Part shown: positions 24,701-37,345 of the stretch, piece after piece
Position numbering within the stretch: position 1 is the first letter of the stretch
Layout of the letters: the number at the start of each line of letters is the position of its first letter
NCBI GenBank assembly: GCA_029215795.1
Contig: JARDYH010000013.1
Location: 434,001 to 498,000 of the forward strand
Direction: 5' to 3'
DNA: 64,000 bases
Origin: Anniella stebbinsi
Lineage: Eukaryota; Chordata; Lepidosauria; Squamata; Anniellidae
Translations under genes and position numbers: made by a program
Notes under the pieces: model-generated
Database searches by the model: none
Told to the model about the DNA's origin: nothing
Seen by the model: only the letters and a program-made list of their open reading frames with translations

Positions 24701-27004
24701 CCCCTAGACTTCCCCTTCCCTCTATACTTCCCCTTCTTCCCCTAGAGTTCCCCTTCTTCTCCTAGATTTCCCCTTCTTCCCCTAGACTTCCCCTTTCCTC
24801 TATACTTCCCCTTCTTCCCCTAGACTTCCCCTAGACTTCCCCTTCTTCCCCTAGACTTCCCCTTTTTCCCCTAGACTTCCCCTTCCCTCTATACTTCCTC
24901 TTCTTCCCCTAGATTTCCCCTTCTTCCCCTAGACTTCCCCTTCTTCCCCTAGACTTCCCGTAGACTTCCCCTTCCCTCTATACCTTCCCTTCTTCCCCTT
25001 CTTCCCCTAGACTTCCCCTTCTACCCCTAGACATCCCCTGGACTTCCCCTTCCCTCTATACTTCCCCTTCTTCCCCTAGACTTCCCCTTCTTCCCCTAGA
25101 CTTCCCCTTCTTCCCCTAGACTTCCCCTAGACTTCCCCTTCCCTCTATACTTCCCCTTCTTCCCCTAGACTTCCCCTTCTTCCCCTAGACTTCCCCTTCT
25201 TCCCCTAGACTTCCCCTAAACTTCCCCTTCCCTCTATACTTCCCCTTCTTCCCCTAGACTTCCCCTTCTTCCCCTAGACTTCCCCTAGACTTCCCCTTCC
25301 CTCTATACTTCCCCTTCTTCCCCTAGACTTCCCCTAGACTTCCCCTTCCCTCTATACTGCCCCTTCTTCCCCTAGACTTCCCCTAGACTTCCCCTTCCCT
25401 CTATACTTTCCCTTCTTCCCCTAGACTTCCCGTAGACTTCCCCTTCTTCCCCTAGACTTCCCCTAGACTTCCCCTTTCCTCTATACTTCCCCTTCTTCCC
25501 CTAGACTTCCCCTAGACTTCCCCTTCTTCCCCTAGACTTCCCGTAGACTTCCCCTTCCCTCTATACCTTCCCTTCTTCCCCTTCTTCCCCTAGACTTCCC
25601 CTTCTACCCCTAGACTTCCCCTGGACTTCCCCTTCCCTCTATACTTCCCCTTCTTCCCCTAGACTTCCCCTTCTTCCCCTAGACTTCCCCTTCTTCCCCT
25701 AGACTTCCCCTAGACTTCCCCATCCCTCTATACTTCCCCTTCTTCCCCTAGACTTCCCCTTCTTCCCCTAGACTTCCCCTTATTCCCCTAGACTTCCCCT
25801 AAACTTCCCCTTCCCTCTATACTTCCCCTTCTTCCCCTAGACTTCCCCTTCTTCCCCTAGACTTCCCCTAGACTTCCCCTTCCCTCTATACTTCCCCTTC
25901 TTCCCCTAGACTTCCCCTAGACTTCCCCTTCCCTCTATACTGCCCCTTCTTCCCCTAGACTTCCCCTAGACTTCCCCTTCCCTCTATACTTTCCCTTCTT
26001 CCCCTAGACTTCCCCTAGACTTCCCCTTCTTCCCCTAGACTTCCCCTAGACTTCCCCTTCCCTCTATACTTCCCCTTCTTCCATTAGACTTCCCCTTCCC
26101 TCTATACTTCCCCTTCTTCCTCTAGATTTCCCCTAGACTTCCCCTTCTTCTCCTAGACTTCCCCTAGACTTCCCCTTCCCTCTATACTTCCCCTTCTTCC
26201 CCTAGTCTACCCCTTGACTTCCCCTTCCCTCTATACTTCCCCTTCTTCCCCTAGACTTCCACGTCTCCCCTAGACTTCCCCTTCTTCCCCAAGACTTCCC
26301 CTACACTTCCCCTTCCCTCTATACTTCCCCTTCTTCCCTAGACTTCCCCTAGATTTCCCCTTCTTCCCCTAGACTTCCCCTTCCCTCTATACTTCCCCTT
26401 CTTCCCCTAGAGTTCCCCTTCTTCTCCTAGATTTCCCCTTCTTCCCCTAGACTTCCCCTTTCCTCTATACTTCCCCTTCTTCCCCTAGACTTCCCCTAGA
26501 CTTCCCCTTCTTCCCCTAGACTTCCCCTTTTTCCCCTAGACTTCCCCTTCCCTCTATACTTCCTCTTCTTCCCCTAGATTTCCCCTTCTTCCCCTAGACT
26601 TCCCCTTCTTCCCCTAGACTTCCCGTAGACTTCCCCTTCCCTCTATACCTTCCCTTCTTCCCCTTCTTCCCCTAGACTTCCCCTTCTACCCCTAGACTTC
26701 CCCTGGACTTCCCCTTCCCTCTATACTTCCCCTTCTTCCCCTAGACTTTCTCTTCCCTCTATACTTCCCCTTCTTCCCCTAGACTTCCCCTTCTTCCCCT
26801 AGACTTCCCCTTCCCTCTATACTTCCCCTTCTTCCCCTAGACTTCCCCTAGACTTCCCTTCCCTCTATACTTCCCCTTCTTCCCCTAGACTTCCCCTAGA
26901 CTTCCCCTTCCCTCTCTACTTCCCCTTCTTCCCCTAGACTTCCCCTTCTTCCCCTAGACTTCCCCTTCTTCCCCTAGACTTCCCCATCTTCCCCTAGACT
27001 TCCC
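21788..27004 (+). repeat. 5,217-bp tandem duplication, copy 2
   Basis: Same order of landmarks as 16,571-21,787 at +5,217 bp. At the left edge (21,787/21,788) a ccccatcttcccctaga unit is joined directly to ctttcctctata. At the right edge (about 27,004) the same ccccatctt unit instead continues into a normal C monomer. Private point changes after duplication include a ccgctt word at 22,799, cccatagac near 24,140 and acatcccctgg near 25,031. Confidence 0.78.
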
Positions 27005-30000
27005 CTTCCCTCTATACTTCCCCTTCTTCCATTAGACTTCCCCTTCCCTCTATACTTCCCCTGCTTCCCCTAGACTTCCCCTAGACTTCCCCTTCTTCCC
27101 CTAGACTTCCCCTAGACTTCCCCTTCCCTCTATACTTCCCCTTCTTCCCCTAGACTTCCCCTTCCCTCTATACTTCCCCTTCTTCCCCTAAACTTCCCCT
27201 TCTTCCCCTAGACTTCCTCTTCTTCCCCTAGACTTCCCCTTCCCTCTATACTTCCCCTTCTTCCCTTAGACTTCCCCTTCTTCCCTTAGACTTCCCCTTC
27301 TTCCCCTATACTTCCCCTTCCCTCTATACTTCCCCTTCTTCCCCTAGACTTCCCCTAGACTTCCCCTTCTTCCCCTAGACTTCCCCTAGACTTCCCCTTC
27401 CCTCTATACTTCCCCTTCTTTCCCTAGACTTCCCCTTCCCTCTATACTTCCCCTTCTTCCCCTAGACTTCCCCTTCTTCCCCTAGACTTCCTCTTCTTCC
27501 CCTAGACTTCCCCTTCCCTCTATACTTCCCCTTCTTCCCCTAGACTTCCCCTTCTTCCCTTAGACTTCCCCTTCTTCCCCTATACTTCCCCTTCCCTCTG
27601 TACTTCCCCTTCTTCCCCTAGACTTCCCCTAGACTTCCCCTTCCCTCTATACTTCCCCTTCTTCCCCTAGATTTCCCCTTCTTCCCTTAGACTTCCCCTT
27701 CTTCCCCTATACTTCCCCTTGCCTCTATACTTCCCCTTCTTCCCCTAGACTTCCCCTAGACTTCCCCTTCCCGCTATACTTCCCCTTCTTCCCCTAGACT
27801 TCTCCTAGACTTCCCCTTCATCCCCTAGACTTCCCCTTCTTCCCCTAGACTTCCCGTAGACTTCCCCTTCCCTCTATACTTTCCCTTCTTCCCCTAGACT
27901 TCCCCTAGACTTCCCCTTCTTCCCCTAGACTTCCACATCTCCCCTAGACTTCCCCTTCTTCCCCAAGACTTCCCCTACACTTCCCCTTCCCTCTATGCTT
28001 CCCCTTCTTCCCTAGACTTCCCCTAGATTTCCCCTTCTTCCCCTAGACTTCCCCTTCCCTCTATACTTCCCCTTCTTCCCCTAGAGTTCCCCTTCTTCTC
28101 CTAGATTTCCCCTTCTTCCCCTAGACTTCCCCTTTCCTCTATACTTCCCCTTCTTCCCCTAGACTTCCCCTAGACTTCCCCTTCTTCCCCTAGACTTCCC
28201 GTAGACTTCCCCTTCCCTCTATACCTTCCCTTCTTCCCCTTCTTCCCCTAGACTTCCCCTTCTACCCCTAGACTTCCCCTGGACTTCCCCTTCCCTCTAT
28301 ACTTCCCCTTCTTCCCCTAGACTTCCCCTTCTTCCCCTAGACTTCCCCTTCTTCCCCTAGACTTCCCCTAGACTTCCCCATCCCTCTATACTTCCCCTTC
28401 TTCCCCTAGACTTCCCCTTCTTCCCCTAGACTTCCCCTTCTTCCCCTAGACTTCCCCTAAACTTCCCCTTCCCTCTATACTTCCCCTTCTTCCCCTAGAC
28501 TTCCCCTTCTTCCCCTAGACTTCCCCTAGACTTCCCCTTCCCTCTATACTTCCCCTTCTTCCCCTAGACTTCCCCTAGACTTCCCCTTCCCTCTATACTG
28601 CCCCTTCTTCCCCTAGACTTCCCCTAGACTTCCCCTTCCCTCTATACTTTCCCTTCTTCCCCTAGACTTCCCCTAGACTTCCCCTTCTTCCCCTAGACTT
28701 CCCCTAGACTTCCCCTTCCCTCTATACTTCCCCTTCTTCCATTAGACTTCCCCTTCCCTCTATACTTCCCCTTCTTCCTCTAGATTTCCCCTAGACTTCC
28801 CCTTCTTCTCCTAGACTTCCCCTAGACTTCCCCTTCCCTCTATACTTCCCCTTCTTCCCCTAGTCTACCCCTTGACTTCCCCTTCCCTCTATACTTCCCC
28901 TTCTTCCCCTAGACTTCCACGTCTCCCCTAGACTTCCCCTTCTTCCCCAAGACTTCCCCTACACTTCCCCTTCCCTCTATACTTCCCCTTCTTCCCTAGA
29001 CTTCCCCTAGATTTCCCCTTCTTCCCCTAGACTTCCCCTTCCCTCTATACTTCCCCTTCTTCCCCTAGAGTTCCCCTTCTTCTCCTAGATTTCCCCTTCT
29101 TCCCCTAGACTTCCCCTTTCCTCTATACTTCCCCTTCTTCCCCTAGACTTCCCCTAGACTTCCCCTTCTTCCCCTAGACTTCCCCTTTTTCCCCTAGACT
29201 TCCCCTTCCCTCTATACTTCCTCTTCTTCCCCTAGATTTCCCCTTCTTCCCCTAGACTTCCCCTTCTTCCCCTAGACTTCCCGTAGACTTCCCCTTCCCT
29301 CTATACCTTCCCTTCTTCCCCTTCTTCCCCTAGACTTCCCCTTCTACCCCTAGACTTCCCCTGGACTTCCCCTTCCCTCTATACTTCCCCTTCTTCCCCT
29401 AGACTTTCTCTTCCCTCTATACTTCCCCTTCTTCCCCTAGACTTCCCCTTCTTCCCCTAGACTTCCCCTTCCCTCTATACTTCCCCTTCTTCCCCTAGAC
29501 TTCCCCTAGACTTCCCTTCCCTCTATACTTCCCCTTCTTCCCCTAGACTTCCCCTAGACTTCCCCTTCCCTCTCTACTTCCCCTTCTTCCCCTAGACTTC
29601 CCCTTCTTCCCCTAGACTTCCCCTTCTTCCCCTAGACTTCCCCATCTTCCCCTAGACTTCCCCTTCCCTCTATACTTCCCCTTCTTCCATTAGACTTCCC
29701 CTTCCCTCTATACTTCCCCTGCTTCCCCTAGACTTCCCCTAGACTTCCCCTTCTTCCCCTAGACTTCCCCTAGACTTCCCCTTCCCTCTATACTTCCCCT
29801 TCTTCCCCTAGACTTCCCCTTCCCTCTATACTTCCCCTTCTTCCCCTAAACTTCCCCTTCTTCCCCTAGACTTCCTCTTCTTCCCCTAGACTTCCCCTTC
29901 CCTCTATACTTCCCCTTCTTCCCTTAGACTTCCCCTTCTTCCCTTAGACTTCCCCTTCTTCCCCTATACTTCCCCTTCCCTCTATACTTCCCCTTCTTCC

Positions 30001-33000
30001 CCTAGACTTCCCCTAGACTTCCCCTTCTTCCCCTAGACTTCCCCTAGACTTCCCCTTCCCTCTATACTTCCCCTTCTTTCCCTAGACTTCCCCTTCCCTC
30101 TATACTTCCCCTTCTTCCCCTAGACTTCCCCTTCTTCCCCTAGACTTCCTCTTCTTCCCCTAGACTTCCCCTTCCCTCTATACTTCCCCTTCTTCCCCTA
30201 GACTTCCCCTTCTTCCCTTAGACTTCCCCTTCTTCCCCTATACTTCCCCTTCCCTCTGTACTTCCCCTTCTTCCCCTAGACTTCCCCTAGACTTCCCCTT
30301 CCCTCTATACTTCCCCTTCTTCCCCTAGATTTCCCCTTCTTCCCTTAGACTTCCCCTTCTTCCCCTATACTTCCCCTTGCCTCTATACTTCCCCTTCTTC
30401 CCCTAGACTTCCCCTAGACTTCCCCTTCCCGCTATACTTCCCCTTCTTCCCCTAGACTTCTCCTAGACTTCCCCTTCATCCCCTAGACTTCCCCTTCTTC
30501 CCCTAGACTTCCCGTAGACTTCCCCTTCCCTCTATACTTTCCCTTCTTCCCCTAGACTTCCCCTAGACTTCCCCTTCTTCCCCTAGACTTCCCCTAGACT
30601 TCCCCTTCCTTCTATACTTCCCCTTCTTCCCCTAGACTTCCCCTTCCCTCTATACTTCCCCTTCTTCCCCTAGACTTCCCCTTCTTCCCCTAGACTTCCT
30701 CTTCTTCCCCTGGACTTCCCCTTCCCTCTATACGTCCCCTTCTTCCCCTAGACTTCCCCTTCTTCCCCTAGACTTCCCTTTCTTCCCCTAGACTTCCCCT
30801 TGTTCCCCTAGACTTCCCCTAGACTTCCCCTTCCCTCTATACTGCCCCTTCTTCCCCTAGACTTCCCCTAGACTTCCCCTTCCCTCTATACTTTCCCTTC
30901 TTCCCCTAGACTTCCCCTAGACTTCCCCTTCTTCCCCTAGACTTCCCCTAGACTTCCCCTTCCCTCTATACTTCCCCTTCTTCCATTAGACTTCCCCTTC
31001 CCTCTATACTTCCCCTTCTTCCTCTAGATTTCCCCTAGACTTCCCCTTCTTCTCCTAGACTTCCCCTAGACTTCCCCTTCCCTCTATACTTCCCCTTCTT
31101 CCCCTAGTCTACCCCTTGACTTCCCCTTCCCTCTATACTTCCCCTTCTTCCCCTAGACTTCCACGTCTCCCCTAGACTTCCCCTTCTTCCCCAAGACTTC
31201 CCCTACACTTCCCCTTCCCTCTATACTTCCCCTTCTTCCCTAGACTTCCCCTAGATTTCCCCTTCTTCCCCTAGACTTCCCCTTCCCTCTATACTTCCCC
31301 TTCTTCCCCTAGAGTTCCCCTTCTTCTCCTAGATTTCCCCTTCTTCCCCTAGACTTCCCCTTTCCTCTATACTTCCCCTTCTTCCCCTAGACTTCCCCTA
31401 GACTTCCCCTTCTTCCCCTAGACTTCCCGTAGACTTCCCCTTCCCTCTATACCTTCCCTTCTTCCCCTTCTTCCCCTAGACTTCCCCTTCTACCCCTAGA
31501 CTTCCCCTGGACTTCCCCTTCCCTCTAGACTTCCCCTTCTTCCCCTAGACTTCCCCTAGACTTCCCCTTCCCTCTATACTTCCCCTTCTTCCCCTAGACT
31601 TCCCCTAGACTTCCCCTTCCCTCTATACTGCCCCTTCTTCCCCTAGACTTCCCCTAGACTTCCCCTTCCCTCTATACTTTCCCTTCTTCCCCTAGACTTC
31701 CCCTAGACTTCCCCTTCCCTCTATACTTCCCCTTCTTCCCCTAGACTTCCCCTAGACTTCCCCTTCCCTCTATACTGCCCCTTCTTCCCCTAGACTTCCC
31801 CTAGACTTCCCCTTCCCTCTATACTTTCCCTTCTTCCCCTAGACTTCCCCTAGACTTCCCCTTCTTCCCCTAGACTTCCCCTAGACTTCCCCTTCCCTCT
31901 ATACTTCCCCTTCTTCCATTAGACTTCCCCTTCCGTCTATACTTCCCCTTCTTCCTCTAGATTTCCCCTAGACTTCCCCTTCTTCTCCTAGACTTCCCCT
32001 AGACTTCCCCTTCCCTCTATACTTCCCCTTCTTCCCCTAGTCTACCCCTTGACTTCCCCTTCCCTCTATACTTCCCCTTCTTCCCCTAGACTTCCACGTC
32101 TCTCCTAGACTTCCCCTTCTTCCCCAAGACTTCCCCTACACTTCCCCTTCCCTCTATACTTCCCCTTCTTCCCTAGACTTCCCCTAGATTTCCCCTTCTT
32201 CCCCTAGACTTCCCCTTCCCTCTATACTTCCCCTTCTTCCCCTAGAGTTCCCCTTCTTCTCCTAGATTTCCCCTTCTTCCCCTAGACTTCCCCTTTCCTC
32301 TATACTTCCCCTTCTTCCCCTAGACTTCCCCTAGACTTCCCCTTCTTCCCCTAGACTTCCCCTTTTTCCCCTAGACTTCCCCTTCCCTCTATACTTCCTC
32401 TTCTTCCCTTAGATTTCCCCTTCTTCCCCTAGACTTCCCCTTCTTCCCCTAGACTTCCCGTAGACTTCCCCTTCCCTCTATACCTTCCCTTCTTCCCCTT
32501 CTTCCCCTAGACTTCCCCTTCTACCCCTAGACTTCCCCTGGACTTCCCCTTCCCTCTATACTTCCCCTTCTTCCCCTAGACTTCCCCTTCTTCCCCTAGA
32601 CTTCCCCTTCTTCCCCTAGACTTCCCCTAGACTTCCCCTTCCCTCTATACTTCCCCTTCTTCCCCTAGACTTCCCCTTCTTCCCCTAGACTTCCCCTTCT
32701 TCCCCTAGACTTCCCCTAAACTTCCCCTTCCCTCTATACTTCCCCTTCTTCCCCTAGACTTCCCCTTCTTCCCCTAGACTTCCCCTAGACTTCCCCTTCC
32801 CTCTATACTTCCCCTTCTTCCCCTAGACTTCCCCTAGACTTCCCCTTCCCTCTATACTGCCCCTTCTTCCCCTAGACTTCCCCTAGACTTCCCCTTCCCT
32901 CTATACTTTCCCTTCTTCCCCTAGACTTCCCGTAGACTTCCCCTTCTTCCCCTAGACTTCCCCTAGACTTCCCCTTCCCTCTATACTTCCCCTTCTTCCA

Positions 33001-36000
33001 TTAGACTTCCCCTTCCCTCTATACTTCCCCTTCTTCCTCTAGATTTCCCCTAGACTTCCCCTTCTTCTCCTAGACTTCCCCTAGACTTCCCCTTCCCTCT
33101 ATACTTCCCCTTCTTCCCCTAGTCTACCCCTTGACTTCCCCTTCCCTCTATACTTCCCCTTCTTCCCCTAGACTTCCACGTCTCCCCTAGACTTCCCCTT
33201 CTTCCCCAAGACTTCCCCTACACTTCCCCTTCCCTCTATACTTCCCCTTCTTCCCTAGACTTCCCCTAGATTTCCCCTTCTTCCCCTAGACTTCCCCTTC
33301 CCTCTATACTTCCCCTTCTTCCCCTAGAGTTCCCCTTCTTCTCCTAGATTTCCCCTTCTTCCCCTAGACTTCCCCTTTCCTCTATACTTCCCCTTCTTCC
33401 CCTAGACTTCCCCTAGACTTCCCCTTCTTCCCCTAGACTTCCCGTAGACTTCCCCTTCCCTCTATACCTTCCCTTCTTCCCCTTCTTCCCCTCGACTTCC
33501 CCTTCTACCCCTAGACTTCCCCTGGACTTCCCCTTCCCTCTATACTTCCCCTTCTTCCCCTAGACTTCCCCTTCTTCCCCTAGACTTCCCCTTCTTCCCC
33601 TAGACTTCCCCTAGACTTCCCCTTCCCTCTATACTTCCCCTTCTTCCCCTAGACTTCCCCTTCTTCCCCTAGACTTCCCCTTCTTCCCCTAGACTTCCCC
33701 TAAACTTCCCCTTCCCTCTATACTTCCCCTTCTTCCCCTAGACTTCCCCTTCTTCCCCTAGACTTCCCCTAGACTTCCCCTTCCCTCTATACTTTCCCTT
33801 CTTCCCCTAGACTTCCCCTAGACTTCCCCTTCTTCCCCTAGACTTCCCCTAGACTTCCCCTTCCCTCTATACTTCCCCTTCTTCCATTAGACTTCCCCTT
33901 CCCTCTATACTTCCCCTTCTTCCTCTAGATTTCCCCTAGACTTCCCCTTCTTCTCCTAGACTTCCCCTAGACTTCCCCTTCCCTCTATACTTCCCCTTCT
34001 TCCCCTAGTCTACCCCTTGACTTCCCCTTCCCTCTATACTTCCCCTTCTTCCCCTAGACTTCCACGTCTCCCCTAGACTTCCCCTTCTTCCCCAAGACTT
34101 CCCCTACACTTCCCCTTCCCTCTATACTTCCCCTTCTTCCCTAGACTTCCCCTAGATTTCCCCTTCTTCCCCTAGACTTCCCCTTCCCTCTATACTTCCC
34201 CTTCTTCCCCTAGAGTTCCCCTTCTTCTCCTAGATTTCCCCTTCTTCCCCTAGACTTCCCCTTTCCTCTATACTTCCCCTTCTTCCCCTAGACTTCCCCT
34301 AGACTTCCCCTTCTTCCCCTAGACTTCCCCTTTTTCCCCTAGACTTCCCCTTCCCTCTATACTTCCTCTTCTTCCCCTAGATTTCCCCTTCTTCCCCTAG
34401 ACTTCCCCTTCTTCCCCTAGACTTCCCGTAGACTTCCCCTTCCCTCTATACCTTCCCTTCTTCCCCTTCTTCCCCTAGACTTCCCCTTCTACCCCTAGAC
34501 TTCCCCTGGACTTCCCCTTCCCTCTATACTTCCCCTTCTTCCCCTAGACTTTCTCTTCCCTCTATACTTCCCCTTCTTCCCCTAGACTTCCCCTTCTTCC
34601 CCTAGACTTCCCCTTCCCTCTATACTTCCCCTTCTTCCCCTAGACTTCCCCTAGACTTCCCTTCCCTCTATACTTCCCCTTCTTCCCCTAGACTTCCCCT
34701 AGACTTCCCCTTCCCTCTCTACTTCCCCTTCTTCCCCTAGACTTCCCCTTCTTCCCCTAGACTTCCCCTTCTTCCCCTAGACTTCCCCATCTTCCCCTAG
34801 ACTTCCCCTTCCCTCTATACTTCCCCTTCTTCCATTAGACTTCCCCTTCCCTCTATACTTCCCCTGCTTCCCCTAGACTTCCCCTAGACTTCCCCTTCTT
34901 CCCCTAGACTTCCCCTAGACTTCCCCTTCCCTCTATACTTCCCCTTCTTCCCCTAGACTTCCCCTTCCCTCTATACTTCCCCTTCTTCCCCTAAACTTCC
35001 CCTTCTTCCCCTAGACTTCCTCTTCTTCCCCTAGACTTCCCCTTCCCTCTATACTTCCCCTTCTTCCCTTAGACTTCCCCTTCTTCCCTTAGACTTCCCC
35101 TTCTTCCCCTATACTTCCCCTTCCCTCTATACTTCCCCTTCTTCCCCTAGACTTCCCCTAGACTTCCCCTTCTTCCCCTAGACTTCCCCTAGACTTCCCC
35201 TTCCCTCTATACTTCCCCTTCTTTCCCTAGACTTCCCCTTCCCTCTATACTTCCCCTTCTTCCCCTAGACTTCCCCTTCTTCCCCTAGACTTCCTCTTCT
35301 TCCCCTAGACTTCCCCTTCCCTCTATACTTCCCCTTCTTCCCCTAGACTTCCCCTTCTTCCCTTAGACTTCCCCTTCTTCCCCTATACTTCCCCTTCCCT
35401 CTGTACTTCCCCTTCTTCCCCTAGACTTCCCCTAGACTTCCCCTTCCCTCTATACTTCCCCTTCTTCCCCTAGATTTCCCCTTCTTCCCTTAGACTTCCC
35501 CTTCTTCCCCTATACTTCCCCTTGCCTCTATACTTCCCCTTCTTCCCCTAGACTTCCCCTAGACTTCCCCTTCCCGCTATACTTCCCCTTCTTCCCCTAG
35601 ACTTCTCCTAGACTTCCCCTTCATCCCCTAGACTTCCCCTTCTTCCCCTAGACTTCCCGTAGACTTCCCCTTCCCTCTATACTTTCCCTTCTTCCCCTAG
35701 ACTTCCCCTAGACTTCCCCTTCTTCCCCTAGACTTCCCCTAGACTTCCCCTTCCTTCTATACTTCCCCTTCTTCCCCTAGACTTCCCCTTCCCTCTATAC
35801 TTCCCCTTCTTCCCTAGACTTCCCCTTCTTCCCCTAGACTTCCTCTTCTTCCCCTGGACTTCCCCTTCCCTCTATACGTCCCCTTCTTCCCCTAGACTTC
35901 CCCTTCTTCCCCTAGACTTCCCCTTCTTCCCCTAGACTTCCCCTTCTACCCCTAGACTTCCCCTGGACTTCCCCTTCCCTCTATACTTCCCCTTCTTCCC

Positions 36001-37345
36001 CTAGACTTCCCCTTCTTCCCCTAGACTTCCCCTTCTTCCCCTAGACTTCCTCTTCTTCCCCTAGACTTCCCCTTCCCTCTATACTTCCCCTTCTTCCCCT
36101 AGACTTCCCCTTCTTCCCTAGACTTCCCCTTCTTCCCCTAGACTTCCCTAAACTTCCCTTCCCTCTATACTTCCCCTTCTTCCCCTAGACTTCCCCTTCT
36201 TCCCCTAGACTTCCCCTAGACTTCCCCTTCCCTCTATACTTTCCCTTCTTCCCCTAGACTTCCCTAGACTTCCCCTTCTTCCCCTAGACTTCCCCTAGAC
36301 TTCCCCTTCCCTCTATACTTCCCCTTCTTCCCTAGAGTTCCCCTTCTTCTCCTAGATTTCCCCTTCTTCCCCTAGACTTCCCCTTTCCTCTATACTTCCC
36401 TTCTTCCCCTAGACTTCCCTAGACTTCCCCTTCTTCCCCTAGACTTCCCCTTTTTCCCCTAGACTTCCCCTTCCCTCTATACTTCCTCTTCTTCCCTAGA
36501 TTTCCCCTTCTTCCCCTAGACTTCCCCTTCTTCCCCTAGACTTCCCGTAGACTTCCCCTTCCCTCTATACCTTCCTCTTCTTCCCCTTCTTCCCCTAGAC
36601 TTCCCCTTCTACCCCTAGACTTCCCCTGGACTTCCCCTTCCCTCTATACTTGCCTTCTTCCCCTAGACTTCCCCTTCTTCCCCTAGACTTCCCCTTCTTC
36701 CCCTAGACTTCCCCTAGACTTCCCTTCTTCCCTAGACTTCCCCTTTTTCCCTAGACTTCCCCTTCCCTCTATACTTCCTCTTCTTCCCTAGATTTCCCCT
36801 TCTTCCCTAGACTTCCCCTTCTTCCCCTAGACTTCCGTAGACTTCCCTTCCCTCTATACCTTCCCTTCTTCCCCTTCTTCCCCTAGACTTCCCCTTCTAC
36901 CCCTAGACTTCCCCTGGACTTCCCCTTCCCTCTATACTTGCCTTTCTTCCCCTAGACTTCCCCTTCTTCCCCTAGACTTCCCCTTCTTCCCCTAGACTTC
37001 CCCTAGACTTCCCCTTCCCTCTATACTTCCCCTTCTTCCCCTAGACTTCCCCTTCTTCCCCTAGACTTCCCCTCTTCCCCTAGACTTCCCCTAAACTTCC
37101 CTTCCCTCTATACTTCCCCTTCTTCCCCTAGACTTCCCCTTCTTCCCCTAGACTTCCCCTAGACTTCCCCTTCCTCTATACTTCCCCTTCTTCCCCTAGA
37201 CTTCCCTAGACTTCCCCTTCCCTCTATACTGCCCCTTCTTCCCCTAGACTTCCCCTAGACTTCCCCTTCCCTCTATACTTTCCCTTCTTCCCCTAGACTT
37301 CCCGTAGACTTCCCCTTCTTCCCCTAGACTTCCCTAGACTTCCCC
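25475..37345 (+). repeat. Central higher-order repeat unit X3 (16,804 bp downstream of X1)
   Basis: Landmarks of X1 recur at exactly +16,804 bp: cacgt 9,456 to 26,260, acatct 11,131 to 27,935, ctatgc 11,191 to 27,995, cacgt 12,114, 14,358, 15,291 (with ctctcc), 16,373 and 17,259 to 28,918, 31,162, 32,095, 33,177 and 34,063, cctcgac 16,689 to 33,493. The offset becomes 16,803 after a one-base loss at about 35,810, then grows by about 288 because of a local duplication near 36.7 kb. Correspondence ends at about 37,345, equivalent to 20,257 of X1. Divergence between copies is very low by eye. Confidence 0.78.

Noticed and set aside
20258..25474. A third full-length central HOR with an internal 6,370-bp deletion
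   Set aside because: It fits the coordinates (11,587 - 5,217), but shared private variants at 20,504/25,721 and 20,563/25,780 favour a 5,217-bp tandem duplication spanning the junction. I kept the latter as the main reading without excluding the former.
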